From NCBI RefSeq assembly GCF_900605495.1, contig NZ_LR027602.1, positions 793,797 through 857,796 on the forward strand: a stretch of DNA of 64,000 bases, in the 5' to 3' direction. The notes beneath the pieces are model-generated. The model had not been told where the DNA came from. It saw nothing but the letters and a program-made list of their open reading frames with translations, and ran no database searches. Of this stretch, positions 52,438 to 61,097 are shown one piece after another (the stretch's first letter is position 1; each line of letters opens with the position of its first letter). The DNA is from Bacilliculturomica massiliensis. GTDB lineage: Bacteria; Bacillota; Clostridia; Peptostreptococcales; Anaerovoracaceae. The position numbers and the translations under genes were made by a program.

Positions 52438-54153
52438 ATGAGTAGTAAGAAATTGACCAATGCAGAGAAGTTCGCTCTGGCGCTGAAGCGCAACGGCGTG
52501 GAGTATATCTTCGGACAGAGCAATCCGACTAAAATAATGCTGGCCTCCATGGAGCTTGGGATCCGCCAGATCGCTTTCCGCCAGGAAAATTCGGGGACCT
52601 ATATGGCGCAGGCTTACGCCATGGCGTCCGGGAAGATCCCTGTGGTAGCGGCGCAGAACGGACCGGCGGCCACCCTTCTGGTACCGGGGCTGGCAGAAGA
52701 TCTGAAGGCCGGCCATCCCGTGGTGGCGGTGGTTCAGGAGGTGGCGCTGAATCAGGCGGAGAAAAACGCCTTTCAGGAGATCGACCACGAAAAGCTGTTT
52801 CTGGGCTGTTCTAAGTGGGTGAAGAAAATCTATTCCGCGGAGCGCATCGAGGATTATGTGGACATGGCGTTCACGGTGGCGGCCTCCGGAAAGCCGGGAC
52901 CGGCGGTGCTTTTGTGCCCCCAGGATATTTTCAACGATAAATCTGTCAGCGAAGTGACGTCGGCAAGAAAGATGTCTCTGGGGCATTATCCCCTTGACCG
53001 CCAGCTTCCGGACCCGTCAGTGGTCAAGCAGGCGGCGGAACTGCTGCTGAAGGCGGAGAATCCGCTGGTGTACGCGGGGGGCGGCGTGTTCTCTTCCCAG
53101 GCCACGGAAGAACTGAGACAGCTGCAGAAACAATTCTTCCTTCCGGTAGCCACCACGACCATGGGGAAGGGAAGCGTGGACGAAACGGATCCTCTGACTG
53201 TGGGCGTTATCGGCTACTATATGGGACACAGAAGTTCCACCAGGTATCTAAAGCCGCTGGTGCAGCGGTCCGACGTCATACTGCTCATCGGAAACCGCAC
53301 GAATCAGAACGGAACGGACAGCTGGACTCTGCTGCCGGAAGATGCGACCTATATTCACATAGACATCGATCCGCTGGAGATCGGCAGAAATTATGAGGCG
53401 CTCCGCCTTCCGGGAGACGCGAAGCTGACCATCGCCGCGCTGATCGAGGCCATGGCGGAGGGAGACCTTTCCAGGAGAAGCGCCGGAAAGGACGCGGTGA
53501 TCGCGGAGATCAGGGAGGCCAGGAAAAAGCATCAGGAAGAGATCCAGGACGTGATCAGTTCCGAGCTGGCTCCTATCCGCATCGAACGTTTCATGGCCGC
53601 GGTGGAGAAACAGCTGGGAGACGACGATATGGTAGTGTCCGACGCCAGCTTCGCCTCCATCTGGAACGCCAATTACATAACGGCGAAAGGGGAACGCGAG
53701 TTTTACTTCCCCAGAGGACTGGCGGGACTGGGCTGGGGACTGCCCATGGCTATGGGCTGCAAATTGGCGAAACCGGGGAAAAAGGTTTTCTGTCTGACCG
53801 GAGACGGCGGCTTCGCTCACGTGTGGAGCGAGCTGGAGACCTGTAAGCGCGAAGGGATCGACGTGGTGTGCGCCGTCATCAACAACACGCGGCTGGGTTA
53901 TCAGTATTACGCCGAGCTCTCCAAATTTGGAGCTTACACAAACGCCTGCGATATCGAGGATGTGGATTACGCCAAAGTGGCGCAGGCCTGCGATCTGGTG
54001 GGACTGACCATCGAAAGACCGGAGGATATCGAGCCGGTACTGGCTCAGGCGCTGGCCGCAAAAGGAACGGTGATCATCGATGTGAAGACGGAACGGTGCT
54101 GCACGCCGCCGCTGCCCTTCATCGACGCCCTCAAACTGGCGGAGATGATATAA
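52438..54153 (+). CDS. Thiamine-pyrophosphate-dependent enzyme (acetolactate synthase-like)
   Basis: 571 aa in the three-domain order of the acetolactate synthase/benzoylformate decarboxylase family. The N-terminal Pyr domain has the catalytic glutamate E50 in FRQENSGTYMAQAYA. The central domain contains VYAGGGVFSSQATEEL. The C-terminal PP domain has GDGGFAHVWSELETC...INNTRLGY for Mg-TPP. It would decarboxylate or condense a 2-keto acid; no small regulatory subunit and no amino-acid biosynthetic genes are nearby, so a catabolic decarboxylase or lyase is likelier than acetolactate synthesis. ATAGGAGTGAG precedes the start. First gene of the sigma-54 operon. Confidence 0.88.
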   Translation: MSSKKLTNAEKFALALKRNGVEYIFGQSNPTKIMLASMELGIRQIAFRQENSGTYMAQAYAMASGKIPVVAAQNGPAATLLVPGLAEDLKAGHPVVAVVQEVALNQAEKNAFQEIDHEKLFLGCSKWVKKIYSAERIEDYVDMAFTVAASGKPGPAVLLCPQDIFNDKSVSEVTSARKMSLGHYPLDRQLPDPSVVKQAAELLLKAENPLVYAGGGVFSSQATEELRQLQKQFFLPVATTTMGKGSVDETDPLTVGVIGYYMGHRSSTRYLKPLVQRSDVILLIGNRTNQNGTDSWTLLPEDATYIHIDIDPLEIGRNYEALRLPGDAKLTIAALIEAMAEGDLSRRSAGKDAVIAEIREARKKHQEEIQDVISSELAPIRIERFMAAVEKQLGDDDMVVSDASFASIWNANYITAKGEREFYFPRGLAGLGWGLPMAMGCKLAKPGKKVFCLTGDGGFAHVWSELETCKREGIDVVCAVINNTRLGYQYYAELSKFGAYTNACDIEDVDYAKVAQACDLVGLTIERPEDIEPVLAQALAAKGTVIIDVKTERCCTPPLPFIDALKLAEMI

Positions 54154-54164
54154 AAAGTCAAAGC

Positions 54165-54182
54165 CTTCATCTTCGGATGAAG
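54165..54182 (+). other. Intercistronic hairpin with cUUCGg tetraloop
   Basis: CTTCATC / GATGAAG, 7 bp with a TTCG loop, 12 bp after the TPP-enzyme stop, without a T-run. Probably an mRNA-stability or processing element. Confidence 0.65.
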
Positions 54183-54251
54183 ACAGAATACCTTCCGCGT
54201 CAGCTGAAGGTACATAACTTGAAAAAATGGAGAGAAACAGGAGGAACAAAC

Positions 54252-55649
54252 ATGAAAAAAATGTTAGACGTGAAAAATCCGGCTACCGGAGAAGTGATCG
54301 AGTCCATCGCCCTGGATACGGCAGAGGAACTGGAGCAGAAGGTGGAGACTGCCTGGGCTGCGCAGCCTGAGTGGGAAAAGAAGCATATCAACGAGAGAGC
54401 AGGTATCCTGTTTGATTTCCTCAACAATATCGAGGCACATAAACACGAGATCGGCGAGCTGCTGGCGAAGGAGATGGCGAAGCCCGTCAATTCCGGGACG
54501 GGCGAGTGCGTGGATGCACCGGAGATCGGAAGAGGTTACGTGGAGAGGGCCAAACACCTTTACGGGGAAGTGCTGACGGGAACCACGGCGGACAGAGAGC
54601 TGGATCTGGTATTCACAAGAAGAGAAGCCCTGGGCGTAGTGGTGGGGATCATTCCCTTTAACTATCCCGTGGAGATGACCATTCAGAAGTCGATCCCGGC
54701 CATGATCATGGGCAATACCATCATTGTAAAGGCGCCCTCCTCAAACCCGCTGACCGTGAGAAGGCTGGTAGAACTGGCTCACGAATCAGGCGTGCCGGAA
54801 GGGGTAATGCAGTTCACCGCCTGCGAGCGGACCCTGTGCACTGAACATCTGCTGAAGAATCCCAAGGTGGCGGCCATCGGTCTCACCGGCAGCACGGAGG
54901 CGGGGATCGACATGATAAAGAACGGAGCGGACACCGTAAAGCGCGTATTTCTGGAGCTGGGCGGAAACGATCCTTTCATTATCTGCGAAGATGCGGATAT
55001 CGAGACCGCCGTACAGAGCGCGCTGGAAGGCAGACTTTACAACAACGGACAGGTCTGCTGCGCCACCAAGCGTTTCCTGGTCCACAAGAACATTAAGGAC
55101 GCGGTAGTGGACGGGCTGAAGAAAAAGCTGGCGGCGCTGCGTCACGGCAGCGCGCTGGATCCTCAGTCGCAGATCACCTGTCTGGTGACGGAGGAAGCGG
55201 CCGTCAAGGTGGAAGCGCAGATCAAAAAGACCGTGGAGCAGGGCGGAAAGATCGTCTACGGCGGAACGAGAGAGGGAGCGTATATCTGCCCCACCATCAT
55301 CGACGATGTGCCGGCGGATGCGGACGTGGCGAAGGACATGGAGATATTCGGACCGGTCTATCCTATCATTCCCTTTGAGACGGAAGAGGAAGCCATCGCC
55401 ATTGCCAACCAGACCAAGTATGGGCTGAGCTCCGGCGTATTGTCCTCCGATACCATCAAAGCCTTCAATATCGCTGATCAGCTGCAGGCTTCCGCGGTGG
55501 TGGTGAACGGACAGAGCACCTACCGCTCCAACGAGCAGCCCTTCGGCGGCTGCAAGGCCAGCGGCATCGGCTATGAGGGAGTGGCGTCCTCTCTGGAGGA
55601 ATACAGCAGGATCAAGACCTATATCCTGAAGGGCGCGTTTGTAAAATAG
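54252..55649 (+). CDS. NAD(P)-dependent aldehyde dehydrogenase
   Basis: 465-aa ALDH superfamily enzyme, close to succinate-semialdehyde/lactaldehyde types. It has IIPFNYPVEMTIQKSIPAMI near the N-terminus, the coenzyme segment GLTGSTEAG, the general base Glu in LELGGNDPF and the catalytic C269 in NNGQVCCATKRF. The start at 54252 follows CAGGAGG. It would oxidise the aldehyde formed by the TPP enzyme or by the mutase/aminotransferase steps (inference). Second gene of the operon. Confidence 0.93.
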   Translation: MKKMLDVKNPATGEVIESIALDTAEELEQKVETAWAAQPEWEKKHINERAGILFDFLNNIEAHKHEIGELLAKEMAKPVNSGTGECVDAPEIGRGYVERAKHLYGEVLTGTTADRELDLVFTRREALGVVVGIIPFNYPVEMTIQKSIPAMIMGNTIIVKAPSSNPLTVRRLVELAHESGVPEGVMQFTACERTLCTEHLLKNPKVAAIGLTGSTEAGIDMIKNGADTVKRVFLELGGNDPFIICEDADIETAVQSALEGRLYNNGQVCCATKRFLVHKNIKDAVVDGLKKKLAALRHGSALDPQSQITCLVTEEAAVKVEAQIKKTVEQGGKIVYGGTREGAYICPTIIDDVPADADVAKDMEIFGPVYPIIPFETEEEAIAIANQTKYGLSSGVLSSDTIKAFNIADQLQASAVVVNGQSTYRSNEQPFGGCKASGIGYEGVASSLEEYSRIKTYILKGAFVK

Positions 55650-55701
55650 AACGGAGACGGCGTGCCTGCCATCATCGTGAGAACGGAAAGCGAGGCAGGA
55701 T

Positions 55702-57681
55702 ATGGATATCAAACTGGGGATCGACACCGGAGGATCCTACACAGACGCTGTGATGATCTCCTGCGATACGCAGAAGATCATCAGGGAGGCCAAGACGCCC
55801 ACCACCAGACAGAATCTGGCCGTGGGCGTCGAAAAGGCCATCGACGCGCTGCACATCAGCGGGACGGAGCACGTGACGCTGGTCTGTCTCTCCACGACGC
55901 TGGCCACCAACGCCGTGGTGGAGGGAAAGAGCTCCGCGGTGGGGCTGATCACCATTGGAGCGCCGGCGGGGCGCCGGGACTATCCGGCGGTATGCTGCGC
56001 CGGGATCAGAGGGAAAATCAGCGTGGCGGGCTGCGAGGTGGAACTGCTGGACAGGGCCGCTGCGGAAACAGCTTTGAGACAGATGCGGGGCAGGGTGGAA
56101 GCGCTGGCTGTGTCCGGTTACGCCAGCGTGAGAAATCCTATCCACGAGCTTGAGGTAAAGGCGCTGGCGGAGAACCTCCTGGGCGTGCCCGTAGTGTGCG
56201 GCCACGAGCTGACCAGCACGCTGGGATACTATGAACGGACGGTCACGGCGGTGCTGAACGCCAGGCTGATCCCGGTGATCCGTGAGCTGCTGACCGCCAC
56301 GAGAACGGCGCTGGCCGGAAGGGGGATCGACGCGCGGCTTCTGGTGGTCAAGGGAAACGGTCACGTGATGGTAGACTCCTTCGCGGAAAGCAGGCCGGTG
56401 GAGACGATCCTCTCCGGACCGGCGGCCAGCATGGTAGGAGGACGGTTTTTGTCGGGCTGCACCGACGCTTTGATCGCCGATATGGGAGGTACTACCACGG
56501 ACGTGGTGGCGGTGGCCGGCGGAAAAGCGGCGCTGGAGAAGGAAGGCGCCGTCGTGGGCGGCTGGCTGACCAGAGTCAGCGCTGTCCAGGTAAACACGTT
56601 CGGACTGGGAGGCGACAGCTATATCAGAATCAGTCCGTTCGGTACGCTGTCCTTTGGACCGGACCGGGTGGAACCGCTGTGCGCGGCCGCCGCGGAAAAT
56701 CCCAGGCTCTGCGATGAGATCGCAGAATGCAGAAACGACGGGCCGTACCGGGTGGTCAAACGGCAGGAAACGGATTGTTTTCGCCTTCTTAAGACTGAAA
56801 ATTTAGATAAATTTGAACTGTCCGACCTGGATCGGCGGATCATCGATCTGCTCGACGGGGGTCCCCGCTCGCTGCTGTGGATGAGCAGAGAACTGGGGCG
56901 GGATCTGGATTCGATGGGAATGCAGAGACTTATGGATCTGGAGATCGTCTCCTGCATTTCCATGACGCCCACCGATCTGCTTCATGCGAAGGGAGAGTAT
57001 GACCGCTGGAACGCGGAGGCGTCGCGTCTGGGCGCGCGGCTGCTGTCAGGCAGGCTGAACATGAGCGTGGAAGCGTTTCTCGCCGCGGCCACAGAACAGT
57101 TTGTGTATAAGCTCTGCACGGCGCTGATCCAGAGCGTGTGCAGGGCGGACGGCGTCAAAGCGGATCTGGAAAAGGATCCGGGAGCGATGGCTCTCATCGA
57201 CAATGTTTTGGGCAGGTCGAAAAAAAGCCGTCTTGAGCTGGACCTGAAGCTTCGGATTCCCATCGTGGGCATCGGAGCGCCGGCTGCGGCCTGGTTTTCC
57301 AAAGCGGCCAGGCTGCTGGGAGCCCAGCTCATTATTCCGGAGCACAACGCCGTGGGAGGCGCTGCGGGAGCGGCGATGGGTCAGGTGCGGGAGGTATTTA
57401 CGGCTCTGATCCGCTTCGACCCGCAGAGCGACCGGTTCGCCGCGCACACCCCCAGGAGCCGGATGCTTTTCAAAACGCTGGAAGAAGCAAAAGGCTACTG
57501 CCGGAAAGAGATGACCGTCTGCGCCAGAACGCTGGCGCGTGAACTGGAGATCGAGGACGAAAGAATTTCTATTACAGAAAACGACTGCCATTCCAGAAAC
57601 AAAGAGAACAGGACCGGCGGTTTTGTGGAATCGCGTCTGACGGCGGTATTGACAGGAGCGCCCCGGAGAGCGGTTCGGTAA
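55702..57681 (+). CDS. Hydantoinase/oxoprolinase-family ASKHA protein
   Basis: 659 aa. The hydantoinase A/oxoprolinase N-terminal region (LGIDTGGSYTDAVMI) and main domain (VMVDSFAESRPVETILSGPA, IADMGGTTTDVVAVAGG) form an ASKHA-type ATP-binding fold. Residues 350-450 contain an insert with acidic and hydrophobic stretches unlike HyuA, and the end matches neither HyuA nor acetone carboxylase well. Candidate roles are ATP-dependent ring opening or carboxylation, or reactivation of the B12-dependent enzyme encoded two genes later, as ASKHA proteins do for other cobalamin systems. No hydantoinase B partner is adjacent, which favours a non-hydantoinase role. Confidence 0.75.
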   Translation: MDIKLGIDTGGSYTDAVMISCDTQKIIREAKTPTTRQNLAVGVEKAIDALHISGTEHVTLVCLSTTLATNAVVEGKSSAVGLITIGAPAGRRDYPAVCCAGIRGKISVAGCEVELLDRAAAETALRQMRGRVEALAVSGYASVRNPIHELEVKALAENLLGVPVVCGHELTSTLGYYERTVTAVLNARLIPVIRELLTATRTALAGRGIDARLLVVKGNGHVMVDSFAESRPVETILSGPAASMVGGRFLSGCTDALIADMGGTTTDVVAVAGGKAALEKEGAVVGGWLTRVSAVQVNTFGLGGDSYIRISPFGTLSFGPDRVEPLCAAAAENPRLCDEIAECRNDGPYRVVKRQETDCFRLLKTENLDKFELSDLDRRIIDLLDGGPRSLLWMSRELGRDLDSMGMQRLMDLEIVSCISMTPTDLLHAKGEYDRWNAEASRLGARLLSGRLNMSVEAFLAAATEQFVYKLCTALIQSVCRADGVKADLEKDPGAMALIDNVLGRSKKSRLELDLKLRIPIVGIGAPAAAWFSKAARLLGAQLIIPEHNAVGGAAGAAMGQVREVFTALIRFDPQSDRFAAHTPRSRMLFKTLEEAKGYCRKEMTVCARTLARELEIEDERISITENDCHSRNKENRTGGFVESRLTAVLTGAPRRAVR

Positions 57682-57734
57682 GATCCGGCGAAGGGGCGGA
57701 GCCCCGGCCGGACAATGAAGGAGGAAAAAGGATC

Positions 57735-59045
57735 ATGGCTTATTCAACGGAGAAATCGAAGGCGCTGTTTGAACGGGCGCAGCGCGGCCTGGTGGGCGGT
57801 CTGTCCAGTTCGTTTCACAAGGCTCCCTGGATGGATTATCCGATCTATATGGCATATGGAAAGGGATCGAAGCTGTACGACGTGGACGGCAATTCTTATA
57901 TTGATTATCTCGGCGCTTTCGGTCCAAACATACTGGGATTTGCTCACGAAGGTCTGACAAAGGCCGTACAGGAGCAGCTCTGGAAAGGAACTCTGCTGGC
58001 GGCGCCGTCGGAGGATCTGGTAAAGCTGTGCGATAAGCTCATCGACATCGTACCCTGCGCGGAAAAGGTCAGCGCCTTCCTGTGCTCCGGTTCCGAGGCC
58101 AATATGCACGCCATCCGGGTATCGAGAGCTTACACGGGCAAGGTGAAGGTAGTAAAGATAGAGGGATGTTATCACGGGCAGCTGGACGAAGAAAAGGTCA
58201 GCGTAGAAGGCCCCAGCGTTCAGGCCCTGGGCCCCTGGGACAATCCCAATAAGATCAAGCACATCAAGGGACAGAAAGATCCCACGGATCTGATCATCGC
58301 GCACTTCAACGATCTGGATGGGATCGAACGGATCCTCAGGGAGAAGGGAAATGAGATCGCCTGTATTATGCTGGAGACGATCATGGCCAACGCTGAACCG
58401 GTGTACCCCAAGCCGGGATTCCTGGAGGGGCTGCGTGAGCTGGCCACAAAATATCACGTGGTCCTCATTTTCGACGAAGTCATCACAGGATTCCGTCTGA
58501 GGCTGGGAGGCGCGCAGGAGTACTTCGGCGTAAAGCCGGATCTGGCCGTATTCGGAAAGGCCATCGGCGGCGGTTATCCCATTTCCTGCGTGGTGGGAAA
58601 AGAGGAGATCGTATCCGCGGCGACCACGGCCTCCGGCACCTTCGCGGCCAACGCTCTGTGCGTTGCGGCTGCGCTGGGAACGATCGCCGAGCTGGAAAAG
58701 CCGGGATTTTACGAGAATCTGGAGAGCATGTCGAAGCAGCTCACCACCGGCGTGGAGGGGATCTGTCAAAAATATGGGATCAAGGTCCTGACAGGAGCTG
58801 TTGGCGGTCTTTGGACCGTGATCTTCGGCACCGACCAGCCCCTTGAAGAGTACCGGGATCACTTCGACAAGGTGGATAAAGTCATGTACCGCAAGCTGGT
58901 ACAGGGCTGCATGGAAAACGGCATCCGCCTGAATCCATGGAGAGGGAGAAATTACGTCTGCGCTCAGACCACTCAGGAGGACATCAAATATACACTGGAT
59001 CTGTTCGATCGGCTGTTGGGAGAGATCACCGCGGGAGATCTGTAG
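57735..59045 (+). CDS. Class III aminotransferase / glutamate-1-semialdehyde aminomutase-like PLP enzyme
   Basis: 436-aa fold-type I PLP enzyme. Features are GSKLYDVDGNSYIDYLGAFG, the cofactor phosphate segment CSGSEANMHAIRVSRAYTG, IFDEVITGFRL, and the Schiff-base lysine K275 in FGKAIGGGYP. Length and overall pattern are those of HemL-type aminomutases, but the catabolic operon makes tetrapyrrole synthesis unlikely. It could transaminate or 1,2-shift the amino group of a substrate acted on by the adjacent B12 enzyme. GAAGGAGG precedes the ATG. Confidence 0.9.
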   Translation: MAYSTEKSKALFERAQRGLVGGLSSSFHKAPWMDYPIYMAYGKGSKLYDVDGNSYIDYLGAFGPNILGFAHEGLTKAVQEQLWKGTLLAAPSEDLVKLCDKLIDIVPCAEKVSAFLCSGSEANMHAIRVSRAYTGKVKVVKIEGCYHGQLDEEKVSVEGPSVQALGPWDNPNKIKHIKGQKDPTDLIIAHFNDLDGIERILREKGNEIACIMLETIMANAEPVYPKPGFLEGLRELATKYHVVLIFDEVITGFRLRLGGAQEYFGVKPDLAVFGKAIGGGYPISCVVGKEEIVSAATTASGTFAANALCVAAALGTIAELEKPGFYENLESMSKQLTTGVEGICQKYGIKVLTGAVGGLWTVIFGTDQPLEEYRDHFDKVDKVMYRKLVQGCMENGIRLNPWRGRNYVCAQTTQEDIKYTLDLFDRLLGEITAGDL

Positions 59046-59093
59046 GCCGCTGCGGAAAGGATCCGTCAGCGGAGACGCAAAGAGGAGAGAATT

Positions 59094-60848
59094 ATGGCAG
59101 GAGCAAGCAAAGAGTACATCAGAAGCCTGATTCCCGATGATCTGCCCGACGGCAGGAAAATACTGGAGGAAGGAAAAAAGGCAGGCCCGTCCATCAAGGG
59201 AGGGCGCAGCCGGCTGGTGAGGGAAAGCCCCTTCGACAATTACGTGGAACTGTGGAAGGACTGCATTGAAAAGGGAGAGCTTTACTGGGCCACCAACGTA
59301 GGCCTGGCCACTGTGGAGGAGGAGGCCTGCGGCATCGCGGAGATCTGGAGATGGGCGCAGAAGCTGGGCATCAAATACCATTCCACTCTGGCCATCCCCA
59401 GCACCCTGACCGCTATTCCGAAGGAACTGAGAAATTACGATTCCAAGAATACCAGCTATGTGCCGGAAACGGTGGAGGACTATATCGCGCTGGAAGATAT
59501 CGAGGGGATGGAGGTCATGCAGAACGACCAGGCTCTGGGCGTCCCCAACGCGTGGTTTACCGGGATCAGCGACATCGTCGCCGGGTCCTTTCAGGCCGGC
59601 TGCATTTCCCAGCTCATGTGGAATCAGCCGGGCTGCGACGATCACGTCTCCTATGTGACAGACATGCTGAAAGTCATGGGAGTCATCGCAAGCAAGTGGG
59701 ACGAGGGGTTTGGCGTCAGCGGGTATTCCGACGACACCTATCCCAGCTACTGCGCGGATGCCATCGCTTACGTGGGATACGCGCTGTTTGAACACTATGT
59801 CACCACTACGCTGTGCGGCGCCCGCTACACCATCGCATACGGCGGGCTGGTCAGCGACGTGCGCATTCGTTCGGCTCTGCTGAAAGCCTTCCACGATCTT
59901 CTGTGGACGGAGGAACAGCCGCCTGTGCTCTTTGTGCAGGCGTCTACCACGCGCTACTGGGATCACGATCTGGAAGCCAATTACGGCATGGCGGCCCAGG
60001 AAATGCTCATGGCGGTACTGGCGGAGCGCAGGTATAAAACAGGCGCGGTCATTCTGCCGGTGCCCATCACGGAGAAGGTACACGTACCCACCATCGAGGC
60101 CATCAAGGGCATGCTGGGCGCCTGTGCCAGACTGGAGGAAAACATTGAGCAGTGGGAGGATGTGATCGATTTCTCGAAGATCGACGAGATGGCCGAGGTC
60201 ATGAAGCGGGAGGGCGCCAAGTTTTTCAATAATATGCTTGAGGTGCTTTCCGCAGCGGGGCTGGACATCGAAGATCCCATGCAGATGCTGATGTTTATCA
60301 AGAATTTCAATCCGGGCCTCTTTGAGGAGACCTTCCATCCCTCTGTCAGAGAGACGGGAAAACTGCACACTTATTTCCCCACGGATATGGGCAGTCTGAC
60401 AAAAAATATGATCGACAAAGGCATGGACCGCGTTAGAAACGCAGGGCTGGAAGGCGTGCTGAAAGGCAAAAAAGTGCTTGTGGCATCAGCCGACGCTCAC
60501 GTATACGGACTGCGGTACGTCAAGAACATGCTGCAGTGCGCAGGGGCGGAGGTGGTCGACGCCGGTGTTGACGCCTCGATCCCTTACATACTGGACATGG
60601 CGGACGAAGAGGGCGTCAGTCTCATCGGCGTCAGTACCCACAACGGCCAGGCGCTGGGCATCGCGGAGCAGCTGCTTGAGGAGATCGCCAGGCGGGACAG
60701 AAACTGCACCGTGTTCATGGGCGGCGTGCTCAATACCATCCTTCCGGGACATTCGGAACCATCCGATGTGAAAAATCTGATCAATGAAAGGGGATTGTTC
60801 GCGGAGAACGATCTTCTCAAGACCATCGCAATGCTGCGGGAACAGTGA
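59094..60848 (+). CDS. B12-dependent mutase-like protein (glutamate-mutase-type barrel fused to cobalamin domain)
   Basis: 584 aa. Residues of about 50-430 resemble the TIM-barrel (epsilon/large subunit) of glutamate mutase-type enzymes (ATNVGLATVEEEACGIAEIW, GVPNAWFTGISDIVAGSFQA). Residues 455-584 are a B12-binding domain with D467-A-H469-V-Y-G472, the base-off/His-on motif, and a GGVLNTILPG loop. Glutamate mutase normally has separate subunits, so the fusion is notable. With a PLP enzyme, an aldehyde dehydrogenase and a TPP enzyme in the same operon it may run a radical carbon-skeleton or amino-group rearrangement of an unidentified substrate. The start follows AGAGGAGA. Confidence 0.8.
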   Translation: MAGASKEYIRSLIPDDLPDGRKILEEGKKAGPSIKGGRSRLVRESPFDNYVELWKDCIEKGELYWATNVGLATVEEEACGIAEIWRWAQKLGIKYHSTLAIPSTLTAIPKELRNYDSKNTSYVPETVEDYIALEDIEGMEVMQNDQALGVPNAWFTGISDIVAGSFQAGCISQLMWNQPGCDDHVSYVTDMLKVMGVIASKWDEGFGVSGYSDDTYPSYCADAIAYVGYALFEHYVTTTLCGARYTIAYGGLVSDVRIRSALLKAFHDLLWTEEQPPVLFVQASTTRYWDHDLEANYGMAAQEMLMAVLAERRYKTGAVILPVPITEKVHVPTIEAIKGMLGACARLEENIEQWEDVIDFSKIDEMAEVMKREGAKFFNNMLEVLSAAGLDIEDPMQMLMFIKNFNPGLFEETFHPSVRETGKLHTYFPTDMGSLTKNMIDKGMDRVRNAGLEGVLKGKKVLVASADAHVYGLRYVKNMLQCAGAEVVDAGVDASIPYILDMADEEGVSLIGVSTHNGQALGIAEQLLEEIARRDRNCTVFMGGVLNTILPGHSEPSDVKNLINERGLFAENDLLKTIAMLREQ

Positions 60849-60974
60849 CAGACTGCCCCAGCCCCGGTCACCGGTCGCCGGGCGCCGGAAGCGGACGGCC
60901 CACGGGCTGGCGCTCTCCGGCGCCTGACTGATAAATCAAACAGCCGCGGCCGTCGCGGCGGAAAGGAGAACGGT

Positions 60975-61097
60975 ATGGAATACTTTTTATCGGCGTTTCT
61001 AGGAGGATGGATGTTGATCTTCGGCGTTATTTTCATGTTTGCGATGAACAGAGAGTACTCGCATTATTTTGACGACAGAGAGGAGGGGAAGAAGTAA
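60975..61097 (+). CDS. 40-aa membrane peptide, probable symporter accessory subunit
   Basis: Short frame MEYFLSAFLGGWMLIFGVIF followed by a charged tail (NREYSHYFDDREEGKK). One hydrophobic helix, cytoplasmic-looking C-terminus. AAAGGAG lies before the ATG, and its TAA is directly followed by the ATG of the sodium:solute symporter. Small one-helix partners encoded just upstream of SSS-type symporters are known, and this fits that pattern. Too short to name. Confidence 0.75.
   Translation: MEYFLSAFLGGWMLIFGVIFMFAMNREYSHYFDDREEGKK

Noticed and set aside
57744-60368. An 874-codon open frame antisense to the aminotransferase and B12-mutase genes
   Set aside because: GC-rich codon bias leaves antisense frames open. 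It has no ribosome-binding site or recognisable domain and lies wholly opposite well-supported genes.
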